This document shows, in pieces, positions 53,793 through 64,000 of a DNA stretch of 64,000 bases. The DNA comes from Xenoacremonium recifei (lineage: Eukaryota > Ascomycota > Sordariomycetes > Hypocreales > Nectriaceae). How positions within the stretch are numbered: position 1 is the first letter of the stretch; each line of letters begins with the position of its first letter. The DNA lies in contig WOFQ01000074.1 in the NCBI GenBank assembly GCA_012184525.1, positions 1-64,000 of the forward strand, written 5' to 3'. The notes below the pieces were generated by a model. The model had not been told where the DNA came from and did not search any database. It saw only the letters and a program-made list of their open reading frames with translations. Both the position numbers and the translations under genes were made by a program.

Positions 53793-55761
53793 CTAATTCT
53801 CAAGATACTCCGAGCTCCCCACTTCCTCTGTATTCTCGACGTTCGGGTGAGATTCCTCCTCCATATGAAGGTCAAAGAAACCATCTGCGATCAGGGTGTC
53901 ACAGTAGATCCACATTGTCTTCCGATAACTCTTCATGCTACTACTCGCTGCCAAATGTCGCTCTGCTTCAAGCTGACTGGCGTGTCTCATGGCCCTGCAT
54001 ACGCTGGAAACGGCAATAGGACCATTCTTGGGGACAACAACTCGATGAGCTATGACAGCCACGGCTATTCCAAGGGCAAGTTGAATTCCCGCAACCAGGA
54101 TCAAAATCATGATGATCAGGTTCATATGTGATATGTTAAGCTGAACACCTACCTCAGGGGTAAGACCCATGATGAAATAGTTGCTGTTGCTCTCACCAGC
54201 TACAGCGACAACCCCGATAGAAAAGAGGGATAATATAGTTTCCAAAACTTGATTCGATCCATTTGCGGGAGTCCCATAAATAGATTCGGCAGGGTAAATT
54301 TGGTATTGAAAACGGGTGTCATTGATCAAGGAGGAAGCATCGTATCCTTGCAGAGCGATACCTGCAGAAGCCATTGTCGTCAAATTTGAGCCGAGTTTAT
54401 GCTCAGGCCGGGTGATTTTGCTGGCTTGTGTAACACTGATGTTGCATTTGTAGTACCAGGGCGAGGAAACTGAAGCCTCAAAAGCAGAAACCATGCTGCA
54501 TCCTGGGCCACAAGTCTCGGTAGTGTTTGTCATGTAAATAGTCTGGCCGGTGCCTCGCGCAACTGGCATTGTCAAATTTCTTTCGCCAACCGTTGTATTT
54601 ATGGCGATTGTAGTTGTTATTCCCGCCCCGCCGCGTATGACATGCCAGCTTTGACAAGTCGCAGAAGAGTTCACCCGCCGATTTGTTACGACAGTAACGA
54701 GACTCATGTTGGGGTCAAAGACCGATTCCGTTGAAGTCTCATGACATACGTACATGCAGGACTCTTCACAGAAAATAAGGGGGTCGTCCTGGAACCACAG
54801 CGAGCCAGCTTTTGGTAGTTGATCGAAGGTGCCTATGTTGTAGGCCAACGCGATAGTTCCAAAGCTGTCATATTGAGAGTTAGCCTATTATTTCCTTCCT
54901 TGTTGTCAAAAACTGGAAGCAGAGGTAGAATAACCTGTTTGCGGTGTATTGCTGGGCGCTGAATGATTGGGACTTCGTCGATGTGAACTTGACCGTCTCT
55001 ACAGTTTGCAGATTGGGCAACGTGACATTCCCCGAGACTAAGCGAGCTTTCCTGTCGGAAGGATCGACAGAGTAGCAGAGGCCGATAGAAGCAACACCTA
55101 TTTGAGATGCCTATGTCCGTATTAGCTGGTGGTTCTTCCTGAATGCTTCAACTTTGCTTTACCAAAATAATACCAACCCAAGCCCAGACAGCGAAATGGA
55201 CCGTCATCCGGCGAGATCCGAATGCAAGCATCAGAATATGCCTGATCCTGTCTGATTGAAGAATGAGGTTTACCTAATAAGTAGAAGTGAGCCAATGATT
55301 TATTTCCTTGGATGTTGGCAACTTACTTTACGGGGAGACCGATATTTCCGACTCAGGATCCACCACCGTAGGTCTCCTACCATCTCATCAAGGCTGCTCG
55401 CGATAGTCAACCCTAGGCAAATCGACAGGCCAGTGATGATGGCATTGAAGCCGCGCTTCCCAGTTTTAGACATGACTGGTTTGCTCTCATAAACAGCCAA
55501 CACGACGTAAATGGAAGCTGCGACGACTGCAGTAAGGAGCCAGTTAAGGAGCACCGCCGTCATAACTTTGATGAATGGTTTTTTGGTGGCTCGGAGTCCG
55601 AGAAGTGTTATTTCTCTCTGGCCCTCGGTCTCTGCCTCACCATCCTGGGTGTCGCTTGTCTCACTTCGAATGCATCGGCGCTCTTCTGAACCGCGTTCAG
55701 CGGATTCTGCAATGTCTCTAAGTTCCATAGAACTATCTTCGAGACTCGCCGAATCGGCCAT
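53793..55761 (-). CDS. fungal-specific multi-pass membrane protein of unknown function
   Basis: Four exons (55327-55761, 55178-55273, 54935-55110, 53793-54864) give 592 residues. The N-terminal 75 residues are acidic and hydrophilic, then membrane segments at about 85-110 (LLNWLLTAVVAASIYVVLAV), 120-140 (GFNAIITGLSICLGLTIASS) and 170-200. A large, probably extracytoplasmic region with several Asn-x-Ser/Thr sites and eight or so cysteines follows (about 210-460). A last segment (NLIIMILILVAGIQLALGIAVAVI) and a cytosolic tail end the protein. The GFNAIITGLSICLGL...LRWWILSR pattern is widely conserved in fungal hypothetical proteins, but no function is known to me. The architecture suggests a receptor- or sensor-like surface protein. 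Confidence 0.85.
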
Positions 55762-56045
55762 GGTTGGAGAGAACGAAGTCGAGATCAATGAGAGACTTTG
55801 GATTCGCAAGAAGTGATTCCAGGCAACTGAGGACAAAGCCTTCAGCTGGATGCTGAAGAAGGTTTAGTGGATAGGGTCAATGATGACGGAAAAAGACTTT
55901 CACCTGCCTGTTAAGGTTTCGCAAAGACTTTTTTGCGGCCCAATTTTCATTTGAGTTCGGATTTTATGACACGAGAAATGATAACTCTAAAATGATGGTA
56001 AAACGTAAATGAAACCATTTTTTTCTTTAACGGACTGAGGCATAG
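55762..56045. other. short intergenic region
   Basis: 284 bp between the membrane-protein start and the permease stop. Nothing notable. Confidence 0.5.
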
Positions 56046-57708
56046 CTAAAGATCCTCCAGCCTCGCTGGCTTGAGACACCTGTGTCTTGCACTCAACAGC
56101 CACCAACCAGAAGCTAGCAGCGAGAGCCCACCCCAGATTAAAGCCGAGTAGTTCATGCTCTCTGCGTCTGTGGGAAGAGCGTAAGGGCAACAATAGATGA
56201 CAAACCAGACAACCATGTAAATCGATGCCAACGCATGGACCACCCATCCAAAGACACCCGACATATGGAATGGACCACGCTGAAAGCCGGGATTGCTGCG
56301 GTGGAATAGATACGGCACCACACACACAATGTATGATGCCGACGAATGCAAAATGAAGCTTGCAATAAAACTGTTAAACGCCGTGGTACTTCCCATATAA
56401 ATGGCGCCGAGGACTGTTACCAGTACCGCAGAAGTCAGTGTCGCAACTAAAGGCATATGCTGTTTTTCGCTGATCGTGCTCAAGTGATTAGAGAAGGGAG
56501 TTCCATTGACTCTTGCAAGAGTCCACAATGTCCTGCCACAGGTGATATAGAGTCCCACTGTGCAGATAAGTGTTGGCAGTAGCAAAAGAACGAGAAGAAC
56601 GATTGTCGCTGCTTTCGACCCCTGAGTGGCTTGAGAGTAGACTTCGGCGATGGGGAAGGCCGAAGCGTATAGGCTATCGTAATCGTTGATAGCGTAAAGG
56701 ATAGCAATTAGATATGAAAATGCAGAGATAAAGCCCAGGCAGTATTGCGCAGCAATAGCTTTGGGCACGTTCACGTGAGGTCGCGGGATCTCCTCGGCTA
56801 GGTGGCTTGCCGCATCCGGAGTACCCATGGCAAATGCCCCGTTGAGCATCCCGGCGACGAATACAAAGCCATTAGGGTACCCAATGTCGGCTGACCATTC
56901 TGTCCAGACCGTTTTGCTTGAAGCGGGTCCAGAGCCGGTGTTGACCATGACTACACAGACGACGATGGTGACAATTGCACCAATGATGAGGCTGACCAAG
57001 CCGACGACGTTGAGATGGGGAAGAGCTGAGTTCCACAAGCAAACAACAGCGCAAGCTAGCCATGTGACGAGGAGGTAACAGATGAATATGTGCCTGAGCA
57101 GTACTCAGCAACAGTATGTGTCACTCGTAAAGGAACATAGACTTACCAGTCTTCAACAAGGAAGTCGTCATGCATAAGAGCATACATGTTGACTAGAAGA
57201 TTCCCTACTACTAGTCAGTTCTACATAATGAGACACAAAGGGTAACATGAGATTGCATACCAGCAATGAATGACATAGAAGCCTCGGCAAATATCCAAGC
57301 CAAGCAATTCCAGTAGCCAGCGAAGTATCCTACTACCCGGCCAGAGCTCTCGCCCGAGGTAACCGACGCCCATAAGTGTACACCAGCAGAAGACGGGAGA
57401 GCGGAGGCAAGCTCAGCAAGCACGGCGGCAATACAGAAATAACAAACAGAGACAACAATAAACTCGTAGATAACGCCGGGTGCTCCTCCATTAGCAATGG
57501 ATGTTAACAGAGATCCGCCTAGGGCTGGCCAGACATTTCCAACAACAAGGCCGATGCTTGCAAGAGAGATCAAGCTGAAATTCTTCTCCGGTTGTCTCTT
57601 CGTCCCATGATCAGGTACAACGGCGACAACGCTGCTGGCTTCGACATTCTGGAGGTTTTCACCCAGATCTTTCTCGTTCTTTGAAGAGCTTCTTTTGACA
57701 GAAACCAT
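56046..57708 (-). CDS. APC-family permease, choline/GABA transporter (Hnm1/Uga4) type
   Basis: Three exons (57261-57708, 57147-57204, 56046-57093) give 517 residues with about 12 membrane segments. SLASIGLVVGNVWPALGGSL, GGAPGVIYEF, AELASALPSSAGVHLWASVTS and DAASHLAEEIPRPHVNVPKAI mark the fungal amino-acid/choline branch of the APC superfamily (yeast Hnm1, Uga4). The plasma-membrane substrate could be choline, GABA, a polyamine or another amine. Its neighbour towards the window end is a secreted agmatinase-type enzyme, whose product could be cargo, but that is inference. The hydrophilic N-tail of about 45 residues is typical. Confidence 0.92.
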
Positions 57709-58677
57709 CTTGTATCAAGCAAAGACTAATAAAGAGGACTAGTAAAATCCAAAGTGCGGATGGGGCTTTGGGGTACGAAGCGAGGTTCCATGAGCGGTTA
57801 CTGGTGCTTTAAGTACCCAAATATCATTCCCATCAGCATAATCAGGATACAAGGGAAGTCATCCTATGACACTTTAGAGGCGAGATAAGAAAGAAAAGTA
57901 TGGAATCTGTAACGCCCGTACGGAATCTAAAAGCATGAGAGATACGGCAGAGGTTTGCGCGCTAGGGGGTTGTTAGCTAGGTAAGCTTGAGTTAAACCCA
58001 ATGAGGAAACTACAGCCTACCCTGAAAGCGAGTGGCCGAATTCTCGAGCATCCATACTGGAGGCGTTCAAACAGTATCTTTTGGAGATAATAAGTCACTA
58101 AGTTCAATAAGTATGAATCATTTACTTCAAGTGCTTATCTTTGCTTTCCTAATTCTAAAGCGGGGTGTGCTAATGTCGACGTCCCTGGCGCGCAATCCGA
58201 GATGGTGCTAGATCAAGACTAAGAAGAGACATGAGACAAGAATTGTAACAGTAAATCAAATAAAATTGAAAAATATCTGGTCAAGGAGAAGATAAAGATG
58301 AGATTGATGGTTGCAGTCGACGATCCCTTATCAATAGAAAGACATTTTATTGATCTTAGTAACAGTCAAGCATCTTCTTGCTAGGGGGCTAGCCGCCAAT
58401 GTCAAGGCACTCAATCACGTTAAACATAGTGATGCAAAACCAGTAATTACAGAGATAAAATGTGTGGTAGCTGCTCTAAGGATAAGTTTACAGCAAGTTT
58501 TAAGAGAAGTACATAATCTAAATATTTGAACTGCTCAATCTGAGTTGACCCTCCTATCTTGCTAAGATGGATTTCAAATGGTGTTACTCATGTGAAGAGT
58601 GGTTAATTTGGCTTCTTAGAAAATCTCATTGCAATCAGTACATGTGAGGCTTGTCGACAGGGTGAAAGAGACTATAA
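57709..58677. other. intergenic region between permease and ureohydrolase
   Basis: 969 bp, A/T-rich, the permease promoter and ureohydrolase 3' flank (both genes on the minus strand). No open frame with recognisable content; no clear palindrome. Confidence 0.5.
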
Positions 58678-59995
58678 TCAAGCTAGGCGGTTCTTGACGA
58701 GAGAAGTGATAAGCTTTGTAATGTCAGTAATTGCGACAATTCGCGCGGCTGCCTGGACTTACCTCGAAGGTGAACTCAGCCGCAGCAATCCCGGTGATCT
58801 CCGCTGAGTCCATTCCCGGCAAGACTTCAACAACGTCAACCCCGACGATGTTCAATCCCTCCAGAGCTTCGATGATGATTTGAATGACCTCGCGTGACGT
58901 CCAGCCTCCTGCAGCTGGACCAGCAGTGCCGGGAGCGAAAGCCGGATCCAGAGAGTCAACGTCGAGAGATACGTAGACCGGCTCATCGTGCGGTACAATG
59001 TTGCGGATGGTTTCAATCACATGACGAAGCCCGTTCTCCTGGAGCATCGCACCCGCAGGGATAATAGTGAACCCAAGCTGAGAGTCAAGATCTAGATCAG
59101 CCGCGGAGTCTAGGCTGCTTCGAATTCCGGCGTGCACTGATGTCTTGCTTAGGAGCCCCTCCATACCAGCCCAGTAGTAGGGTGTTCCATCCGCGGTCTC
59201 GGACTGTTTGCTGGGCGACCCGTTGGATCCAGCAAAGACCTTGGGGGACCAGGTGTCAATATGAGCATCGATATGGATAGCCGACATCTGGCCATGGACC
59301 TTGTATAAAGACCGAAGGATTGGCAGAGAGATACTGTGATCCCCTCCCAGGGCCACGATCTGTGGGTGCTTTCGGCCGGTCTAACCTGTGAGCTCGGGTA
59401 TGGCAATAGAATAAAGCGCACAGGGAAAGCATACCTTCCTGGAAGTAATCCCAGTTTCGGTGTTCTTCACTTCTCGGAACAAAAGACGAGAGTACCACTC
59501 TTCCATCTGAGCGAACGCAAGCGCATTATCAAAAGGTGAGATGGGGAAGTCCCCACAGTCGACAATGGAAATGTTTTGCTCGAACGGATTGATAGCTTGG
59601 CGGTAATTGTAATGTCCTCTAATGACGAGTAATTAGCATGTGAGGTAGCTCGAAAAGTAGGTTGTTCGCACTTACGCAAGAGAAGCAGCCCTGGAGCCTT
59701 GACGAATCGCATTGGGGCCAAATCGGGTGCCCGTTCGATAAGAGGTAGCCGTGTCAAATGGAAAGCCGACTACCAAAATGTCGTCTACTGGCCCATCCTC
59801 CGTCAGGCATTGCACAGCAGGAAGCTGGGAGAATGTTGTGATGCCAGAGAAGGCGTATTTAGCATTCGGCTCGAGATCAAAGTCTTCTTTGTCAGAGCCA
59901 GCTTTTAGTAGAGGCCACTGAGATTGTTGGGATGGGTAGGCTAGAGCGATTCCCACTGGCAAGGCCAATGAGGCGATGGGTGTTGTGACGCGCAT
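58678..59995 (-). CDS. secreted agmatinase/guanidinobutyrase-type ureohydrolase
   Basis: Four exons (59676-59995, 59435-59618, 58763-59368, 58678-58713) give 381 residues. Mn2+-binding motifs of the arginase/agmatinase fold are complete: GGDHS, DAHIDT and SLDVDSLDP. GTRFGPNAIRQGSR and EITGIAAAEF fit the agmatinase branch; the second intron acceptor is the AG just before HPQIVALGGDH. A hydrophobic N-terminus, TPIASLALPVGIALAYP, looks like a signal peptide with cleavage near residue 19-20, so the enzyme is probably extracellular or in the secretory path, unusual beside cytosolic GbuA-type enzymes. It cleaves a guanidino compound into urea and an amine. MATE and permease genes flank it. Confidence 0.93.
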
Positions 59996-60458
59996 TGCAA
60001 CGGTTGGATGATTATTTGTTGGGTGCGAGAAAAAGGTACAAATCTCTAGGCTGATATAGAAGCTGCAGTGTTTTACAAGAGATGAAACAGGATGTTATAA
60101 GAATCATGGCCATACCTTGGCCTACTGGTAGGCTATACATACTCTTTCCGGGCGTGCACGGGGATTTACAGGTGTGATATCTCTGGTGGGGATTCTACTG
60201 TCTGTTCGCCGAAGAGTTGGCGCAGTAGTTTGAACGCGATTGCCCGTTTCAAGTTAGCAAAGTCCCGGGTTTCTGTTCTCAGTCGGGCTATGAGATTACA
60301 GAGATTCATCATTTGGATGCAAGGAGAAGAAACGGTAATCATCAGCAGAGTTGGCTGTGGCTGAAGTCTGGTCCAATGAACTAACAAATGAGCACAGTGC
60401 AAGATATGGTCAAACCCAAGGATGCCTTAGTTAAGTCCCTTTCTACACGTAGCTAAAC
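59996..60458. other. intergenic region, ureohydrolase promoter
   Basis: 463 bp between the ureohydrolase start and the MATE stop. No gene or repeat was found. Confidence 0.5.
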
Positions 60459-62037
60459 TCATTCTTGCTCAGACGTTTCCTCAGCTACACGAGCCCACCT
60501 CAGCGAAAGAACACAAGCAGTCTGCAAGACTAACAATCCTCCGCTCCCAGAAATGATCCCAACCCATAGTCCAGTAAGTCCCCATTCTAGACGAAAGCAT
60601 AGTAGCCAAGCCGTCGAAAGCCCAATCCCGTAGTAGGCGAAGAAGTTACACATCCCCGACAGGTGATTTCTTCTTGCGCCACGAAGAATCCCTCCTGCAC
60701 CGCCGTTTGACAGGTCAAGAATTTGGAAGAGTGCCATGTATGGAAGCACCTCAGCTGTGGCCGCGACAACAGCAGGATCTTGAGTGAACATGTATCCAAA
60801 TTGATGTCTGAAAGAGAATATGGCAAAGAATTCGACAATTCCAAGCACGGTAGAGAGTAGATACGGTGATATAGCGGCTCTCTTGGCGTCTCGTGGGCTA
60901 CCCGCTCCCAAAAATTGTCCGACTCGGTGACTGGCAGCAACCCCGATGCCAAGCGAGATAGTTGTGAAGATGAGGTCAGCCGACATCAGGATCTACAGAA
61001 GTCAGATCCATTTTAATAGCGTTCAGGAGCTTTTTGACTTACACTTTGTGCGCTCACTTCTGTAGGCTGAAGTCTCGCTGCCATCATCGCTAGGATCTCG
61101 AAACTGCAAAACAAATTAACGTCGCGCGTGAAGCATGAAAATGAGAAAGTCTTCTTACCTCCACCATTCTGTTGCAATCGTGAGCACTCCAGTCAGACCC
61201 AGGAACATATTTGTGACCAATCCATTGGCCATCTCCTCCCATGAAGAAACGAGCCTAATCGTTTGTTTCTCGCGTTCCCTCCGAATGAGAAGCACAGCCA
61301 GGAGAATAGCAGACGTAAGTTGGTAGACGAAAAACGACAAGGGCGCACCGTATGCGCCTAGCCCAGTGACTTTGATTAAAAGAAAATTTGCAACGCAGCC
61401 AATAGCTGCAGCAGCAAGGACAGCCCAGCCTACGGCATTGCTCTGACCCTGGACTTGACCATATTTCTTCAGACACTCCACGACCATTTGAAGATAGCCA
61501 GCAGGTATCATATAGATTAGGAACTTTCCGGTTCTCAGAGCGAAATGTGGTTCTTGACCAAGGGCGACAAAGATTTGCCCCGAGAAGACCCATATAGGTG
61601 TAATGACAGCCATGAAGAGGATGCTGAGAACGAATATACTTTGTTGAAGGTGTCGGCCGAGAATTGTTGGCTGATTTAGAGCTTTCGAGGAGGATACAGC
61701 CTGCGATCAGTTAATCTCTCTCCCAGTGCTGGAAATCAATGAATCAGACCTGACTACACAGAGTATCGAGAGCGGTGGCACCCCCGAGAGCGACCATAGA
61801 ACCGCTACAGCTCGCAAACATGAAGCCGTAGGAGGCAATATCCAAATGATCCGGGCCCAAACTGCCAGCGGTAACCACGCTTAAGGCTTGAACAATATTT
61901 TGTAGTGCAAAGGAAGCAGATATTGGGATGGTGGCTTTTCCCAGAGCCCATACTTCTTCTTGAAGCGTCGGATGTAAGGGCAGAGGGGAGGAGTCACGCC
62001 TGGGAAGCAATCCTGTTCGCTCGTTGATTTCAGACAT
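60459..62037 (-). CDS. MATE-family efflux transporter
   Basis: Four exons (61750-62037, 61159-61700, 61043-61103, 60459-60992) give 474 residues. The family pattern is clear: ATIPISASFALQNIVQALSVVTAGSLG, GGATALDTLCSQA (the MATE signature), YLQMVVECLKKYGQVQGQ, then EWWSFEILAMMAARLQPTEVSAQS formed over two splices, and GVAASHRVGQFLGAG. Twelve membrane segments are expected. It is a multidrug/toxin or organic-cation antiporter of plasma or vacuolar membrane. ATG 62037 gives a usual short cytosolic N-tail (MSEINERTGLL). Divergent from the Zn2Cys6 gene at 62643, 605 bp apart, which may control it. Confidence 0.95.
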
Positions 62038-62642
62038 TGTCGTCGGTAACGTTGACGTGAAGCAAGAGAGTTGATTTCGCGAGGAGGTTGTGTGTACGGA
62101 ACGAAAACACAAGAGTTACTATCATTTCCCTTTCCAACCGGATTTCAGTCGTTCAACAGGATGATTCATGATGGCGGAGGACCTTATCTCTCGGTAGCGG
62201 GTTACAATCCACTTCTGAGGGTTCAAGCGGAGATCTGCGAGGGGTTTCTGTCTGGATTTTGACTGTGTATCTTCTCTTGATCAATTGGGGAAAGAAAAGC
62301 CTACAAAACAATCTTCTCACTTACAGCACACTTCTAGCACTTCTTGCAATAAGCTTCCGAGACACCGAAAAGATTCGTCGTAGTAACTTCGCGTTAAGAT
62401 AAGGAGGAGCTAAACTAAGAGGGGAATGTATAGCCTACTACGATGGGTGGCGTCAACCTTGAGATAACGAGTCATGCTCCGCATTTCCGTGGACATTTAA
62501 CTAAGAGCAGATTCCTGACTCCCGCTTGGGGAAGCTATAGACTACTTCGAACCGACACGCGTCTCATCCTGGCCAAACCTGCGGAGACGCACGCTGAGGA
62601 ACCACAAGGATAACATCTTCAATCCCTCTGCGCGACTGACCA
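62038..62642. promoter_or_regulatory. divergent promoter of MATE and Zn2Cys6 genes
   Basis: 605 bp between the divergent starts. No perfect palindrome of the CGG type was found by eye; CTCGGTAGCGGGTTAC near 62190 holds two CGG words. Shared control is inferred from the geometry only. Confidence 0.4.
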
Positions 62643-64000
62643 ATGGCCGAAACTACCCCTGCCATGCCATCGCCTGTGCGAAGATCGAGAACGGGTTGCC
62701 GCGAATGTCGGAGGCGACATCGGCGCTGCGACGAGGCGAAACCAGCCTGCTCGTATTGTGTCGGCGTACAAATCCAGTGCGAGTACTCGAAAGACTTATC
62801 GTGGGGCGGTCGGCCTTTCAACAAATCGCGATTTGGACAATGTATAGGCCAGCTTGGAGTCGTCAAAGTCGCATCCGAGCCTGTAAAGCGTCCAAGGAAA
62901 CGTAGGCGGAGGGAAGCGGACAATATTGAGGACCGAGACGCTTCCGGCAGCCAATTTGTGTATAGTAGCCTCCCAAAGGCTATCACCAGATACAGGCCAG
63001 AGGAGGCATGCACAGCCGAAACCGACCTTGACGTCGAGGAAAATGTGGAAGATGGGGCACAACGAATATCACCGGCACCAATTGACAGTCCAACAACGCT
63101 ACTCGACACACCCGAAGCAACATTTGAAGTTTTTGCAGAGGAAGAAGAAGATGCCCTCTCACCGCTCTGGGTTCGATACAGTTCGCCACCACAGTCACCT
63201 ATTACTCTCCCTGAGCTGTATCCCTTATCGAGCAGATTTCGGACGCTCCTGGCGTACTTCCAATTCGCCATGTCCAGGTCATTCTCGTGTCATGAAGGCA
63301 TCCAGACCAATATTAGCGCGGCTTTGTTGCCAATGGCTTTCACCAGTCCTCATCTCATGACGGCTGTGCTTTGCGCTGCTGCCTCTCATCGTCTGTCTGT
63401 CGGGCTCGAGCAAGTGAGCGATGTAATTCGGCTTCGCTCTATTGCTATCCAACAGCTAAATGAAGCGCTCTCAAGTTCAAGTCAAGATGTCTGGATAACT
63501 GGGCTGGGCTCTAGCTTGGTTCTTTGCATGAGCGAGATTGTTTCCCCAGAGGGTACTGGAGGGGATTGGCTTGTACATCTCACCGGCGCATCTGCTCTCC
63601 TGCGCCGAATCAAAGCGCAAAACAAAACCGACGAGAGCTCTATGCAGTTCATGCGTCGGTTTTACGCCTCAATCAAGGTCATCGCCGCTGGTTGTGGAAT
63701 CAGTGACGGGAAGGACTTATTTGAAGAAGATACCTCTACAAGCACCGACTTTATTGACGATCTTAGCGGATTCTCAACCAGCCTTGTCCCGATATTTGAA
63801 GCAATATCCCGAATAAACCGCCGAGAAGAAGCTTCTCCCGAACCACAAACAGCAGATACCGACGAGTCGATACCTGGAATATCTGTCATCCCTGAGAGAG
63901 CTAGGCTCATTGAACGAGTCCGAATCATGTTAAATATCCGCAACATCAAATTCCGACGCGAAGTCGATGACACCCTATCAACTGCGATGAAGACAGATTT
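62643..64000 (+). CDS. Zn2Cys6 transcription factor, truncated by the window end
   Basis: From ATG 62643 the frame stays open to the last base: 452 complete codons without an intron. Zinc cluster C19, C22, C29, C36, C39, C46 (CX2CX6CX6CX2CX6C) in RTGCRECRRRHRRCDEAKP; a basic patch RPRKRRRRE (about 83-91) is a likely nuclear signal. An acidic linker comes next, then the fungal transcription factor 2 (DUF3468) domain with LLAYFQFAMSRSFSCHEG and SPHLMTAVLCAAASHRL. The C-terminus lies outside the window. Divergent from the MATE gene, so it could regulate the exporter and the ureohydrolase group. Confidence 0.9.
   Translation, partial: MAETTPAMPSPVRRSRTGCRECRRRHRRCDEAKPACSYCVGVQIQCEYSKDLSWGGRPFNKSRFGQCIGQLGVVKVASEPVKRPRKRRRREADNIEDRDASGSQFVYSSLPKAITRYRPEEACTAETDLDVEENVEDGAQRISPAPIDSPTTLLDTPEATFEVFAEEEEDALSPLWVRYSSPPQSPITLPELYPLSSRFRTLLAYFQFAMSRSFSCHEGIQTNISAALLPMAFTSPHLMTAVLCAAASHRLSVGLEQVSDVIRLRSIAIQQLNEALSSSSQDVWITGLGSSLVLCMSEIVSPEGTGGDWLVHLTGASALLRRIKAQNKTDESSMQFMRRFYASIKVIAAGCGISDGKDLFEEDTSTSTDFIDDLSGFSTSLVPIFEAISRINRREEASPEPQTADTDESIPGISVIPERARLIERVRIMLNIRNIKFRREVDDTLSTAMKTD

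Noticed and set aside
60587..60952. 121-codon minus-strand frame within the MATE gene
   Set aside because: It overlaps the last MATE exon in another frame and has no features of its own.
62564..63271. Long minus-strand open frame of 235 codons
   Set aside because: It is antisense to the Zn2Cys6 gene starting at 62643, whose plus-strand frame has a clear zinc cluster and family domain; the antisense translation has no recognisable features.
1..64000. CRISPR arrays, bacterial operons, insertion sequences or phage features
   Set aside because: Spliceosomal introns and fungal families throughout make these inapplicable, and no direct-repeat array or transposase-like frame was seen.

Overview
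The window is nuclear DNA of a filamentous ascomycete (Pezizomycotina). Nearly every gene carries short GT..AG introns of about 44-93 bp, many with a CTGAC/CTAAC-like branch site. The protein families are typical of such fungi: Zn2Cys6 regulators with fungal transcription-factor domains, sugar-porter and allantoate/Dal5-type MFS carriers, a fungal class I terpene cyclase, an Mx/Vps1-like dynamin and a C-5 sterol desaturase. The species cannot be named from sequence alone. I rebuilt 29 protein-coding genes by joining exons by eye so that domains and reading frames run through the splice sites; all joined lengths are multiples of three except the last gene, which runs off the window. There is also one eroded EthD-type pseudogene and one degenerate tRNA-like sequence. 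Only the sterol desaturase looks like a classic housekeeping gene; the rest is accessory metabolism.

Layout. 0.06-0.13 kb: tRNA-like remnant. 0.95-3.5 kb: Dal5-type MFS carrier and an unrecognised gene. 4.5-13.8 kb: sesquiterpene-type cyclase, Zn2Cys6 regulator, two divergent short-chain dehydrogenases and an alpha-glucoside-type MFS, a possible small terpenoid cluster without a P450. 14.8-24.5 kb: Zn2Cys6 regulator divergent from a Gfo/Idh/MocA oxidoreductase, then an HSL-type hydrolase divergent from a type-B carboxylesterase, then a hexose-type MFS; two promoters here share a tandem CGGTCCG element. 26.6-34.0 kb: DJ-1/Hsp31 protein, EthD fragment, two divergent medium-chain dehydrogenases and a Zn2Cys6 regulator, with two 11-12 bp words shared between promoters. 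35.4-36.5 kb: ERG3-like desaturase. 37.2-45.1 kb: Zn2Cys6 regulator, intracellular GH3 beta-glucosidase and a divergent sugar transporter around a nested palindrome. 45.2-48.9 kb: Dal5-type carrier divergent from an M19 dipeptidase, with four CCGCGGG copies across the region. 49.1-57.7 kb: dynamin-like GTPase with a Nup98-like C-terminal peptide, O-methyltransferase, unknown fungal membrane protein, choline/GABA-type permease. 58.7-64.0 kb: secreted agmatinase-type ureohydrolase, MATE exporter and a truncated Zn2Cys6 regulator.

Reading the genes together, the region looks like several adjacent self-contained nutrient or detoxification modules, each with enzyme(s), a carrier and often its own regulator, with shared divergent promoters holding inverted or tandem CGG-type sites as expected for Zn2Cys6 proteins. 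Co-regulation and substrate identities are inference.
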